This document shows, one piece after another, positions 24,481-37,580 of a stretch of DNA of 64,000 bases (positions are counted from its first letter, which is position 1; the number at the start of each line of letters is the position of its first letter). Made by a program: the position numbers and the translations under genes. Source of the stretch: Budorcas taxicolor (Eukaryota > Chordata > Mammalia > Artiodactyla > Bovidae); the NCBI RefSeq assembly GCF_023091745.1, contig NW_026291482.1:930001-994000 (forward strand). The letters run 5' to 3'. The notes beneath the pieces were generated by a model, which saw only the letters and a list, made by a program, of their open reading frames with translations, was not told the origin of the DNA and made no database searches.

Positions 24481-27400
24481 CGCTTTCCTCCCGAGCTGCA
24501 GCAGTAGTGTCACGCTTCCTGTCACGTGGATCAAGGGATCTGTGGCTTTCCCTCGAGGCTGTCCCTCGAGGCTTTCCCACGAGGCTTTCCCACAGGGCTG
24601 TGCCACGTGCCACCTTGGTGTGAGTCGATCCTCGGCGTGAAAGACGAGCCGGTGAAGGGAAAAGAGGTTCCTCTGGAATGGACTGAGACATCTGGGGGAC
24701 TCTTGGAATGGTGGCACGACCCTGGAGTTCCTCTCGCCGTTCCTGTTGAGAGGGCCTCCTCTTGAGATGCGACGGGAACGCCGGGAACTCTTTCCCGACG
24801 AAGCAGGGAAAGGAACCCTCATCTCGAGCTACGAGGCGGAAACGGGGCTCCTCTGGATGTGGGCGGGACCCTCGTGATTCCTCTCGAGTGGAGACTGCTA
24901 GGTCGGGGAACTTCTTGATTTGCACCAAGGGTGTGAAGGACCCTTTCGAAGTTCCAGAGGTGAGGTGTGATCAGCCTCGAGACGCCTCAGCGGAAATGGG
25001 CCTCATCTCGCCTGGAGGGGAGAACCTCCTGGATTTTCTCGAGTTGCGGCAGGTCTTCTCGAGTTACGACGGGGACCTCAGGGACCCGCTCTGGTGGCCT
25101 CAGGAAAGGCCAGTCCCCATGCGAGTTGCTAGGGGACCTCTCGGGATTCCTCTCCCGTCCATGCCGGGGCCTCAGTCCTTGTGTGGAGTCGGGGCCGGAA
25201 CCTGAGGATTCCTCTCCAGTGTTGCCATGGATCTTGGGGTGCTTCTGAGTCTCCCCAGGGGAGTCAGGCCTCGTCTCGAGTGGGGGCATGCACGTGCGCT
25301 TTCCTCCCGAGCCGCAGCAGTAGTGTCACGCTTCCTGTCACGTGGATCAAGGGATCTGTGGCTTTCCCTCGAGGCTGTCCCTCGAGGCTTTCCCGCGAGG
25401 CTTTCCCACAGGGCTGTGCCACGTGCCACCTTGGTGGGAGTCGATCCTCGGCGTGAAAGACGAGCCGGTGAAGGGAAAAGAGGTTCCTCTGGAATGGACT
25501 GAGACATCTGGGGGACTCTTGGAATGGTGGCACGACCCTGGAGTTCCTCTCGCCGTTCCTGTTGAGAGGGCCTCCTCTTGAGATGCGACGGGAACGCCGG
25601 GAACTCTTTCCCGACGAAGCAGGGAAAGGATCCCTCATCTCGAGCTACGAGGCGGAAACGGGGCTCCTCTGGATGTGGGCGGGACCCTCGTGATTCCTCT
25701 CGAGTGGAGACGGCTAGGTCGGGGAACTTCTTGATTTGCACCAAGGGTGTGAAGGACCCTTTCGAAGTTCCAGAGGTGAGGTGTGATCAGCCTCGAGACG
25801 CCTCAGCGGAAATGGGCCTCATCTCGCCTGGAGGGGAGAACCTCCTGGATTTTCTCGAGTTGCGGCAGGTCTTCTCGAGTTACGACGGGGACCTCAGGGA
25901 CCCGCTCTGGTGGCCTCAGGAAAGGCCAGTCCCCATGCGAGTTGCTAGGGGACCTCTCGGGATTCCTCTCCCGTCCATGCCGGGGCCTCAGTCCTTGTGT
26001 GGAGTCGGGGCTGGAACCTGAGGATTCCTCTCCAGTGTTGCCATGGATCTTGGGGTGCTTCTGAGTCTCCCCAGGGGAGTCAGGCCTCGTCTCGAATGGG
26101 GGCATGCACGTGCGCTTTCCTCCCGAGCTGCAGCAGTAGTGTCACGCTTCCTGTCACGTGGATCAAGGGATCTGTGGCTTTCCCTCGAGGCTGTCCCTCG
26201 AGGCTTTCCCACGAGGCTTTCCCACAGGGCTGTGCCACGTGCCACATTGGTGGGAGTCGATCCTCGGCGTGAAAGACGAGCCGGTGAAGGGAAAAGAGGT
26301 TCCTCTGGAATGGACTGAGACATCTGGGGGACTCTTGGAATGGTGGCACGACCCTGCAGTTCCTCTCGCCGTTCCTGTTGAGAGGGCCTCCTCTTGAGAT
26401 GCGACGGGAACGCCGGGAACTCTTTCCCGACGAAGCAGGGAAAGGATCCCTCATCTCGAGCTACGAGGCGGAAACGGGGCTCCTCTGGATGTGGGCGGTA
26501 CCCTCGTGATTCCTCTCGAGTGGAGACGGCTAGGTCGGGGAACTTCTTGATTTGCACCAAGGGTGTGAAGGACCCTTTCGAAGTTCCAGAGGTGAGGTGT
26601 GATCAGCCTCGAGACGCCTCAGCGGAAATGGGCCTCATCTCGCCTGGAGGGGAGAACCTCCTGGATTTTCTCGAATTGCGGCAGGTCTTCTCGAGTTACG
26701 ACGGGGTCCTCAGGGACCCGCTCTGGTGGCCTCAGGAAAGGCCAGTCCCCATGCGAGTTGCTAGGGGACCTCTCGGGATTCCTCTCCCGTCCATGCCGGG
26801 GTCTCAGTCCTTGTGTGGAGTCGGGGCCGGAACCTGAGGATTCCTCTCCAGTGTTGCCATGGATCTTGGGGTGCTTCTGAGTCTCCCCAGGGGAGTCAGG
26901 CCTCGTCTCGAGTGGGGGCATGCACGTGTGCTTTCCTCCCGAGCTGCAGCAGTAGTGTCACGCTTCCTGTCACGTGGATCAAGGGATCTGTGGCTTTCCC
27001 TCGAGGCTGTCCCTCGAGGCTTTCCCACGAGGCTTTCCCACAGGGCTGTGCCACGTGCCACCTTGGTGGATGTCGATCCTCGGCGTGAAAGACGAGCCGG
27101 TGAAGGGAAAAGAGGTTCCTCTGGAATGGACTGAGACATCTCGGGGACTCTTGGAATGGTGGCACGACCCTGGAGTTCCTCGCGCCGTTCCTGTTGAGAG
27201 GGCCTCCTCTTGAGATGCGACGGGAACGCCGGGAACTCTTTCCCGACGAAGCAGGGAAAGGATCCCTCATCTCGAGCTACGAGGCGGAAACGGGGCTCCT
27301 CTGGATGTGGGCGGGACCCTCGTGATTCCTCTCGAGTGGAGACGGCTAGGTCGGGGAACTTCTTGATTTGCACCAAGGGTGTGAAGGACCCTTTCGAAGT

Positions 27401-30400
27401 TCCAGAGGTGAGGTGTGATCAGCCTCGAGACGCCTCAGCGGAAATGGGCCTCATCTCGCCTGGAGGGGAGAACCTCCTGGATTTTCTCGAGTTGCGGCAG
27501 GTCTTCTCGAGTTACGACGGGGACCTCAGGGACCCGCTCTGGTGGCCTCAGGAAAGGCCAGTCCCCATGCGAGTTGCTAGGGGACCTCTCGGGATTCCTC
27601 TCCGGTCCATGCCGGGGCCTCAGTCCTTGTGTGGAGTCGGGGCCGGAACCTGAGGATTCCTCTCCAGTGTTGCCATGGATCTTGGGGTGCTTCTGAGTCT
27701 CCCCAGGGGAGTCAGGCCTTGTCTCGAGTGGGGGCATGCACGTGCGCTTTCCTCCCGAGCTGCAGCAGTAGTGTCACGCTTCCTGTCACGTGGATCAAGG
27801 GATCTGTGGCTTTCCCTCGAGGCTGTCCCTCGAGGCTTTCCCACGAGGCTTTCCCACAGGGCTGTGCCACGTGCCAACTTGGTGGGAGTCGATCCTCGGC
27901 GTGAAAGACGAGCCGGTGAAGGGAAAAGAGGTTCCTCTGGAATGGACTGAGACATCTGGGGGACTCTTGGAATGGTGGCACGACCCTGGAGTTCCTCTCG
28001 CCGTTCCTGTTGAGAGGGCCTCCTCTTGAGATGCGACGGGAACGCCGGGAACTCTTTCCCGACGAAGCAGGGAAAGGATCCCTCATCTCGAGCTACGAGG
28101 CGGAAACGGGTCTACTCTGGATGTGGGCGGGACCCTCGTGATTCCTCTCGAGTGGAGACGGCTAGGTCGGGGAACTTCTTGATTTGCACCAAGGGTGTGA
28201 AGGACCCTTTCCAAGTTCCAGAGGTGAGGTGTGATCAGCCTCGAGACGCCTCAGCGGAAATGGGCCTCATCTCGCCTGGAGGGGAGAACCTCCTGGATTT
28301 TCTCGAGTTGCGGCAGGTCTTCTCGAGTTACGACGGGGACATCAGGGACCCGCTCTGGTGGCCTCAGGAAAGGCCAGTCCCCATGCGAGTTGCTAGGGGA
28401 CCTCTCGGGATTCCTCTCCCGTCCATGCCGGGGCCTCAGTCCTTGTGTGGAGTCGGGGCCGGAACCTGAGGATTCCTCTCCAGTGTTGCCATGGATCTTG
28501 GGGTGCTTCTGAGTCTCCCCAGGGGAGTCAGGCCTCGTCTCGAGTGGGGGCATGCACGTGCGCTTTCCTCCCGAGCTGCAGCAGTAGTGTCACGCTTCCT
28601 GTCACGTGGATCAAGGGATCTGTGGCTTTCCCTCGAGGCTGTCCCTCGAGGCTTTCCCACGAGGCTTCCCCACAGGGCTGTGCCACGTGCCACCTTGGTG
28701 GGAGTCGATCCTCGGCGTGAAAGACGAGCCGGTGAAGGGAAAAGAGGTTCCTCTGGAATGGACTGAGACATCTGGGGGACTCTTGGAATGGTGGCACGAC
28801 CCTGGAGTTCCTCTCGCCGTTCCTGTTGAGAGGGCCTCCTCTTGAGATGCGACGGGAACGCCGGGAACTCTTTCCCGACGAAGCAGGGAAAGGAACCCTC
28901 ATCTCGAGCTTCGAGGCGGAAACGGGGCTCCTCTGGATGTGGGCGGGACCCTCGTGATTCCTCTCGAGTGGAGACGGCTAGGTCGGGGAACTTCTTGATT
29001 TGCACCAAGGGTGTGAAGGACCCTTTCGAAGTTCCAGAGGTGAGGTGTGATCAGCCTCGAGACGCCTCAGCGGAAATGGGCCTCATCTCGCCTGGAGGGG
29101 AGAACCTCCTGGATTTTCTCGAGTTGCGGCAGGTCTTCTCGAGTTACGACGGGGACCTCAGGGACCCGCTCTGGTGGCCTCAGGAAAGGCCAGTCCCCAT
29201 GCGAGTTGCTAGGGGACCTCTCGGGATTCCTCTCCCGTCCATGCCGGGGCCTCAGTCCTTGTGTGGAGTCGGGGCCGGAACCTGAGGATTCCTCTCCAGT
29301 GTTGCCATGGATCTTGGGGTGCTTCTGAGTCTCCCCAGGGGAGTCAGGCCTCGTCTCGAGTGGGGGCATGCACGTGCGCTTTCCTCCCGAGCTGCAGCAG
29401 TAGTGTCACGCTTCCTGTCACGTGGATCAAGGGATCTGTGGCTTTCCCTCGAGGCTGTCCCTCGAGGCTTTCCCACGAGGCTTTCCCACAGGGCTGTGCC
29501 ACGTGCCACCTTGGTGGGAGTCGATCCTCGGCGTGAAAGACGAGCCGGTGAAGGGAAAAGAGGTTCCTCTGGAATGGACTGAGACATCTGGGGGACTCTT
29601 GGAATGGTGGCACGACCCTGGAGTTCCTCTTGCCGTTCCTGTTGAGAGGGCCTCCTCTTGAGATGCGACGGGAACGCCGGGAACTCTTTCCCGACGAAGC
29701 AGGGAAAGGATCCCTCATCTCGAGCTACGAGGCGGAAACGGGGCTCCTCTGGATGTGGGCGGGACCCTCGTGATTCCTCTCGAGTGGAGACGGCTAGGTC
29801 GGGGAACTTCTTGATTTGCACCAAGGGTGTGAAGGACCCTTTCGAAGTTCCAGAGGTGAGGTGTGATCAGCCTCGAGACGCCTCAGCGGAAATGGGCCTC
29901 ATCTCGCCTGGAGGGGAGAACCTCCTGGATTTTCTCGAGTTGCGGCAGGTCTTCTCGAGTTACGACGGGGACCTCAGGGACCCGCTCTGGTGGCCTCAGG
30001 AAAGGCCAGTCCCCATGCGAGTTGCTAGGGGACCTCTCGGGATTCCTCTCCCGTCCATGCCGGGGCCTCAGTCCTTGTGTGGAGTCGGGGCCGGAACCTG
30101 AGGATTCCTCTCCAGTGTTGCCATGGATCTTGGGGTGCTTCTGAGTCTCCCCAGGGGAGTCAGGCCTCGTCTCGAGTGGGGGCATGCACGTGCGCTTTCC
30201 TCCCGAGCTGCAGCAGTAGTGTCACGCTTCCTGTCACGTGGATCAAGGGATCTGTGGCTTTCCCTCGAGGCTGTCCCTCGAGGCTTTCCCACGAGGCTTT
30301 CCCACAGGGCTGTGCCACGTGCCACCTTGGTGTGAGTCGATCCTCGGCGTGAAAGACGAGCCGGTGAAGGGAAAAGAGGTTCCTCTGGAATGGACTGAGA

Positions 30401-33400
30401 CATCTGGGGGACTCTTGGAATGGTGGCACGACCCTGGAGTTCCTCTCGCCGTTCCTGTTGAGAGGGCCTCCTCTTGAGATGCGACGGGAACGCCGGGAAC
30501 TCTTTCCCGACGAAGCAGGGAAAGGAACCCTCATCTCGAGCTACGAGGCGGAAACGGGGCTCCTCTGGATGTGGGCGGGACCCTCGTGATTCCTCTCGAG
30601 TGGAGACGGCTAGGTCGGGGAACTTCTTGATTTGCACCAAGGGTGTGAAGGACCCTTTCGAAGTTCCAGAGGTGAGGTGTGATCAGCCTGGAGACGCCTC
30701 AGCGGAAATGGGCCTCATCTCGCCTGGAGGGGAGAACCTCCTGGATTTTCTCGAGTTGCGGCAGGTCTTCTCGAGTTACGACGGGGACCTCAGGGACCCG
30801 CTCTGGTGGCCTCAGGAAAGGCCAGTCCCCATGCGAGTTGCTAGGGGACCTCTCGGGATTCCTCTCCCGTCCATGCCGGGGCCTCAGTCCTTGTGTGGAG
30901 TCGGGGCCGGAACCTGAGGATTCCTCTCCAGTGTTGCCATGGATCTTGGGGTGCTTCTGAGTCTCCCCAGGGGAGTCAGGCCTCGTCTCGAGTGGGGGCA
31001 TGCACGTGCGCTTTCCTCCCGAGCTGCAGCAGTAGTGTCACGCTTCCTGTCACGTGGATCAAGGGATCTGTGGCTTTCCCTCGAGGCTGTCCCTCGAGGC
31101 TTTCCCGCGAGGCTTTCCCACAGGGCTGTGCCACGTGCCACCTTGGTGGGAGTCGATCCTCGGCGTGAAAGACGAGCCGGTGAAGGGAAAAGAGGTTCCT
31201 CTGGAATGGACTGAGACATCTGGGGGACTCTTGGAATGGTGGCACGACCCTGGAGTTCCTCTCGCCGTTCCTGTTGAGAGGGCCTCCTCTTGAGATGCGA
31301 CGGGAACGCCGGGAACTCTTTCCCGACGAAGCAGGGAAAGGAACCCTCATCTCGAGCTACGAGGCGGAAACGGGGCTCCTCTGGATGTGGGCGGGACCCT
31401 CGTGATTCCTCTCGAGTGGAGACGGTTAGGTCGGGGAACTTCTTGATTTGCACCAAGGGTGTGAAGGACCCTTTCGAAGTTCCAGAGGTGAGGTGTGATC
31501 AGCCTCGAGACGCCTCAGCGGAAATGGGCCTCATCTCGCCTGGAGGGGAGAACCTCCTGGATTTTCTCGAGTTGCGGCAGGTCTTCTCGAGTTACGACGG
31601 GGACCTCAGGGACCCGCTCTGGTGGCCTCAGGAAAGGCCAGTCCCCATGCGAGTTGCTAGGGGACCTCTCGGGATTCCTCTCCCGTCCATGCCGGGGCCT
31701 CAGTCCTTGTGTGGAGTCGGGGCCGGAACCTGAGGATTCCTCTCCAGTGTTGCCATGGATCTTGGGGTGCTTCTGAGTCTCCCCAGGGGAGTGAGGCCTC
31801 GTCTCGAGTGGGGGCATGCACGTGCGCTTTCCTCCCGAGCTGCAGCAGTAGTGTCACGCTTCCTGTCACGTGGATCAAGGGATCTGTGGCTTTCCCTCGA
31901 GGCTGTCCCTCGAGGCTTTCCCACGAGGCTTTCCCACAGGGCTGTGCCACGTGCCACCTTGGTGGGAGTCGATCCTCGGCGTGAAAGACGAGCCGGTGAA
32001 GGGAAAAGAGGTTCCTCTGGAATGGACTGAGACATCTGGGGGACTCTTGGAATGGTGGCACGACCCTGGGGTTCCTCTCTCCGTTCCTGTTGAGAGGGCC
32101 TCCGCTTGAGATGCGACGGGAACGCCGGGAACTCTTTCCCGACGAAGCAGGGAAAGGATCCCTCATCTCGAGCTACGAGGAGGAAACGGGGCTCCTCTGG
32201 ATGTGGGCGGGACCCTCGTGATTCCTCTCGAGTGGAGACGGCTAGGTCGGGGAACTTCTTGATTTGCACCAAGGGTGTGAAGGACCCTTTCGAAGTTCCA
32301 GAGGTGAGGTGTGATCAGCCTCGAGACGCCTCAGCGGAAATGGGCCTCATCTCGCCTGGAGGGGAGAACCTCCTGGATTTTCTCGAGTTGCGGCAGGTCT
32401 TCTCGAGTTACGACGGGGACCTCAGGGACCCGCTCTGGTGGCCTCAGGAAAGGCCAGTCCCCATGCGAGTTGCTAGGGGACCTCTCGGGATTCCTCTCCC
32501 GTCCATGCCGGGGCCTCAGTCCTTGTGTGGAGTCGGGGCCGGAACCTGAGGATTCCTCTCCAGTGTTGCCATGGATCTTGGGGTGCTTCTGAGTCTCCCC
32601 AGGGGAGTCAGGCCTCGTCTCGAGTGGGGGCATGCACGTGCGCTTTCCTCCCGAGCTGCAGCAGTAGTGTCACGCTTCCTGTCACGTGGATCAAGGGATC
32701 TGTGGCTTTCCCTCGAGGCTGTCCCTCGAGGCTTTCCCACGAGGCTTTCCCACAGGGCTGTGCCACGTGCCACCTTGGTGGGAGTCGATCCTCGGCGTGA
32801 AAGACGAGCCGGTGAAGGGAAAAGAGGTTCCTCTGGAATGGACTGAGACATCTGGGGGACTCTTGGAATGGTGGCACGACCCTGGAGTTCCTCTCGCCGT
32901 TCCTGTTGAGAGGGCCTCCTCTTGAGATGCGACGGGAACGCCGGGAACTCTTTCCCGACGAAGCAGGGAAAGGATCCCTCATCTCGAGCTACGAGGAGGA
33001 AACGGGGCTCCTCTGGATGTGGGCGGGACCCTCGTGATTCCTCTCGAGTGGAGACGGCTAGGTCGGGGAACTTCTTGATTTGCACCAAGGGTGTGAAGGA
33101 CCCTTTCGAAGTTCCAGAGGTGAGGTGTGATCAGCCTCGAGACGCCTCAGCGGAAATGGGCCTCATCTCGCCTGGAGGGGAGAACCTCCTGGATTTTCTC
33201 GAGTTGCGGCAGGTCTTCTCGAGTTACGACGGGGACCTCAGGGACCCGCTCTGGTGGCCTCAGGAAAGGCCAGTCCCCATGCGAGGTGCTAGGGGACCTC
33301 TCGGGATTCCTCTCCCGTCCATGCCGGGGCCTCAGTCCTTGTGTGGAGTCGGGGCCGGAACCTGAGGTTTCCTCTCCAGTGTTGCCATGGATCTTGGGGT

Positions 33401-36400
33401 GCTTCTGAGTCTCCCCAGGGGAGTCAGGCCTCGTCTCGAGTGGGGGCATGCACGTGCGCTTTCCTCCCGAGCTGCAGCAGTAGTGTCACGCTTCCTGTCA
33501 CGTGGATCAAGGGATCTGTGGCTTTCCCTCGAGGCTGTCCCTCGAGGCTTTCCCACGAGGCTTTCCCACAGGGCTGTGCCACGTGCCACCTTGGTGGGAG
33601 TCGATCCTCGGCGTGAAAGACGAGCCGGTGAAGGGAAAAGAGGTTCCTCTGGAATGGACTGAGACATCTGGGGGACTCTTGGAATGGTGGCACGACCCTG
33701 GAGTTCCTCTCGCCGTTCCTGTTGAGAGGGCCTCCTCTTGAGATGCGACGGGAACGCCGGGAACTCTTTCCCGACGAAGCAGGGAAAGGATCCCTCATCT
33801 CGAGCTACGAGGCGGAAACGGGGCTCCTCTGGATGTGGCCGGGACCCTCGTGATTCCTCTCGAGTGGAGACGGCTAGGTCGGGGAACTTCTTGATTTGCA
33901 CCAAGGGTGTGAAGGACCCTTTCGAAGTTCCAGAGGTGAGGTGTGATCAGCCTCGAGACGCCTCAGCGGAAATGGGCCTCATCTCGCCTGGAGGGGAGAA
34001 CCTCCTGGATTTTCTCGAATTGCGGCAGGTCTTCTCGAGTTACGACGGGGACCTCAGGGACCCGCTCTGGTGGCCTCAGGAAAGGCCAGTCCCCATGCGA
34101 GTTGCTAGGGGACCTCTCGGGATTCCTCTCCCGTCCATGCCGGGGCCTCAGTCCTTGTGTGGAGTCGGGGCCGGAACCTGAGGATTCCTCTCCAGTGTTG
34201 CCATGGATCTTGGGGTGCTTCTGAGTCTCCCCAGGGGAGTCAGGCCTCGTCTCGAGTGGGGGCATGCACGTGCGCTTTCCTCCCGAGCTGCAGCAGTAGT
34301 GTCACGCTTCCTGTCACGTGGATCAAGGGATCTGTGGCTTTCCCTCGAGGCTGTCCCTCGAGGCTTTCGCACGAGGCTTTCCCATAGGGCTGTGCCACGT
34401 GCCACCTTGGTGGATGTCGATCCTCGGCGTGAAAGACGAGCCGGTGAAGGGAAAAGAGGTTCCTCTGGAATGGACTGAGACATCTGGGGGACTCTTGGAA
34501 TGGTGGCACGACCCTGGAGTTCCTCTCGCCGTTCCTGTTGAGAGGGCCTCCTCTTGAGATGCGACGGGAACGCCGGGAACTCTTTCCCGACGAAGCAGGG
34601 AAAGGATCCCTCATCTCGAGCTACGAGGCGGAAACGGGGCTCCTCTGGATGTGGGCGGGACCCTCGTGATTCCTCTCGAGTGGAGACGGCTAGGTCGGGG
34701 AACTTCTTGATTTGCACCAAGGGTGTGAAGGACCCTTTCGAAGTTCCAGAGGTGAGGTGTGATCAGCCTCGAGACGCCTCAGCGGAAATGGGCCTCATCT
34801 CGCCTGGAGGGGAGAACCTCCTGGATTTTCTCGAGTTGCGGCAGGTCTTCTCGAGTTACGACGGGGACCTCAGGGACCCGCTCTGGTGGCCTCAGTAAAG
34901 GCCAGTCCCCATGCGAGGTGCTAGGGGACCTCTCGGGATTCCTCTCCCGTCCATGCCGGGGCCTCAGTCCTTGTGTGGAGTCGGGGCCGGAACCTGAGGT
35001 TTCCTCTCCAGTGTTGCCATGGATCTTGGGGTGCTTCTGAGTCTCCCCAGGGGAGTCAGGCCTCGTCTCGAGTGGGGGCATGCACGTGCGCTTTCCTCCC
35101 GAGCTGCAGCAGTAGTGTCACGCTTCCTGTCACGTGGATCAAGGGATCTGTGGCTTTCCCTCGAGGCTGTCCCTCGAGGCTTTCCCACGAGGCTTTCCCA
35201 CAGGGCTGTGCCACGTGCCACCTTGGTGGGAGTCGATCCTCGGCGTGAAAGACGAGCCGGTGAAGGGAAAAGAGGTTCCTCTGGAATGGACTGAGACATC
35301 TGGGGGACTCTTGGAATGGTGGCACGACCCTGGAGTTCCTCTCGCCGTTCCTGTTGAGAGGGCCTCCTCTTGAGATGCGACGGGAACGCCGGGAACTCTT
35401 TCCCGACGAAGCAGGGAAAGGATCCCTCATCTCGAGCTACGAGGCGGAAACGGGGCTCCTCTGGATGTGGGCGGGACCCTCGTGATTCCTCTCGAGTGGA
35501 GACGGCTAGGTCGGGGAACTTCTTGATTTGCACCAAGGGTGTGAAGGACCCTTTCGAAGTTCCAGAGGTGAGGTGTGATCAGCCTCGAGACGCCTCAGCG
35601 GAAATGGGCCTCATCTCGCCTGGAGGGGAGAACCTCCTGGATTTTCTCGAATTGCGGCAGGTCTTCTCGAGTTACGACGGGGACCTCAGGGACCCGCTCT
35701 GGTGGCCTCAGGAAAGGCCAGTCCCCATGCGAGTTGCTAGGGGACCTCTCGGGATTCCTCTCCCGTCCATGCCGGGGCCTCAGTCCTTGTGTGGAGTCGG
35801 GGCCGGAACCTGAGGATTCCTCTCCAGTGTTGCCATGGATCTTGGGGTGCTTCTGAGTCTCCCCAGGGGAGTCAGGCCTCGTCTCGAGTGGGGGCATGCA
35901 CGTGCGCTTTCCTCCCGAGCTGCAGCAGTAGTGTCATGCTTCCTGTCACGTGGATCAAGGGATCTGTGGCTTTCCCTCGAGGCTGTCCCTCGAGGCTTTC
36001 CCACGAGGCTTTCCCACAGGGCTGTGCCACGTGCCACCTTGGTGGGAGTCGATCCTCGGCGTGAAAGACGAGCCGGTGAAGGGAAAAGAGGTTCCTCTGG
36101 AATGGACTGAGACATCTGGGGGACTCTTGGAATGGTGGCACGACCCTGGAGTTCCTCTCGCCGTTCCTGTTGAGAGGGCCTCCTCTTGAGATGCGACGGG
36201 AACGCCGGGAACTCTTTCCCGACGAAGCAGGGAAAGGATCCCTCATCTCGAGCTACGAGGCGGAAACGGGGCTCCTCTGGATGTGGGCGGGACCCTCGTG
36301 ATTCCTCTCGAGTGGAGACGGCTAGGTCGGGCAACTTCTTGATTTGCACCAAGGGTGTGAAGGACCCTTTCGAAGTTCCAGAGGTGAGGTGTGATCAGCC

Positions 36401-36765
36401 TCGAGACGCCTCAGCGGAAATGGGCCTCATCTCGCCTGGAGGGGAGAACCTCCTGGATTTTCTCGAGTTGCGGCAGGTCTTCTCGAGTTACGACGGGGAC
36501 CTCAGGGACCCGCTCTGGTGGCCTCAGGAAAGGCCAGTCCCCATGCGAGTTGCTAGGGGACCTCTCGGGATTCCTCTCCCGTCCATGCCGGGGCCTCAGT
36601 CCTTGTGTGGAGTCGGGGCCGGAACCTGAGGATTCCTCTCCAGTGTTGCCATGGATCTTGGGGTGCTTCTGAGTCTCCCCAGGGGAGTCAGGCCTCGTCT
36701 CGAGTGGGGGCATGCACGTGCGCTTTCCTCCCGAGCTGCAGCAGTAGTGTCACGCTTCCTGTCAC

Positions 36766-37580
36766 GTGGATCAAGGGATCTGTGGCTTTCCCTCGAGGCT
36801 GTCCCTCGAGGCTTTCCCACGAGGCTTTCCCACAGGGCTGTGCCACGTGCCACCTTGGTGGGAGTCGATCCTCGGCGTGAAAGACGAGCGGGTGAAGGGA
36901 AAAGAGGTTCCTCTGGAATGGACTGAGACATCTGGGGGACTCTTGGAATGGTGGCACGACCCTGGAGTTCCTCTCGCCGTTCCTGTTGAGAGGGCCTCCT
37001 CTTGAGATGCGACGGGAACGCCGGGAACTCTTTCCCGACGAAGCAGGGAAAGGATCCCTCATCTCGAGCTACGAGGCGGAAACGGGGCTCCTCTGGATGT
37101 GGGCGGGACCTGCGTGATTCCTCTCGAGTGGAGACGGCTAGGTCGGGGAACTTCTTGATTTGCACCAAGGGTGTGAAGGACCCTTTCGAAGTTCCAGAGG
37201 TGAGGTGTGATCAGCCTCGAGACGCCTCAGCGGAAATGGGCCTCATCTCGCCTGGAGGGGAGAACCTCCTGGATTTTCTCGAGTTGCGGCAGGTCTTCTC
37301 GAGTTACGACGGGGACCTCAGGGACCCGCTCTGGTGGCCTCAGGAAAGGCCAGTCCCCATGCGAGTTGCTAGGGGACCTCTCGGGATTCCTCTCCCGTCC
37401 ATGCCGGGGCCTCAGTCCTTGTGTGGAGTCTGGCCGGAACCTGAGGATTCCTCTCCAGTGTTGCCATGGATCTTGGGGTGCTTCTGAGTCTCCCCAGGGG
37501 AGTCAGGCCTCGTCTCGAGTGGGGGCATGCACGTGCGCTTTCCTCCCGAGCTGCAGCAGTAGTGTCACGCTTCCTGTCAC
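36766..37580. repeat. 815-bp monomer M46
   Basis: The deletion is at about 37431, where gtcggggccgg becomes gtctggccgg. It is independent of the deletion in M9 and M11, which lies at the unit start. The unit also has gacgagcggg (about 36890) and gacctgcgtg (about 37110). No neighbour shares this deletion, so it has not spread. Confidence 0.85.

Larger units (their letters stand above)
23710..24525. repeat. Representative standard monomer (M30) with internal subrepeats of about 30-31 bp
   Basis: M30 matches the majority base at the variable sites I compared. Within it the core tcctct recurs at 23853, 23913, 23941, 24033, 24063, 24332 and 24394. Steps are 60, 28, 92, 30, 269 and 62 bases, mostly near multiples of 30-31. 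Weaker copies with degenerate cores (actcttgg, acttcttg, tctcgagt) fill the gaps. Established: ruminant satellite I descends from an ancestral repeat of about 31 bp. The unit also holds about eight CTCGAG sites and one GGATCC at 23996-24001. Confidence 0.75.
21262..37580. repeat. Monomers M27-M46, mixed subtypes with a seven-unit echo
   Basis: Units start at 21262 and then every 816 bp to 36766. M27 and M43 carry the linked trio tttcgcacg, cccatag and ggatgtcg first seen in M2. M31 (24526) and M38 (30238) both combine ggtgtgagtcg with GGAACC and are each followed by a cccgcgagg unit. They are exactly 5712 bp (7 units) apart. M42 and M44 share gcgaggtgct upstream and gaggtttcc, two units apart, flanking M43. 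M46 is 815 bp. M34 and M35 carry private changes such as cctcgcgcc (about 27179) and gccaacttgg (about 27874). Confidence 0.8.

Noticed and set aside
23710..24525. CENP-B box (pattern nTTCGnnnnAnnCGGGn) in the monomer
   Set aside because: I checked the TTCG and CGGG occurrences in the standard unit on both strands and found no pair with the required spacing. A pattern scan of all 78 units would settle it.
34895..34897. taa created by cagtaaag in M43
   Set aside because: It truncates a spurious open frame only. It is an ordinary single-base variant of the repeat with no meaning as a nonsense mutation.
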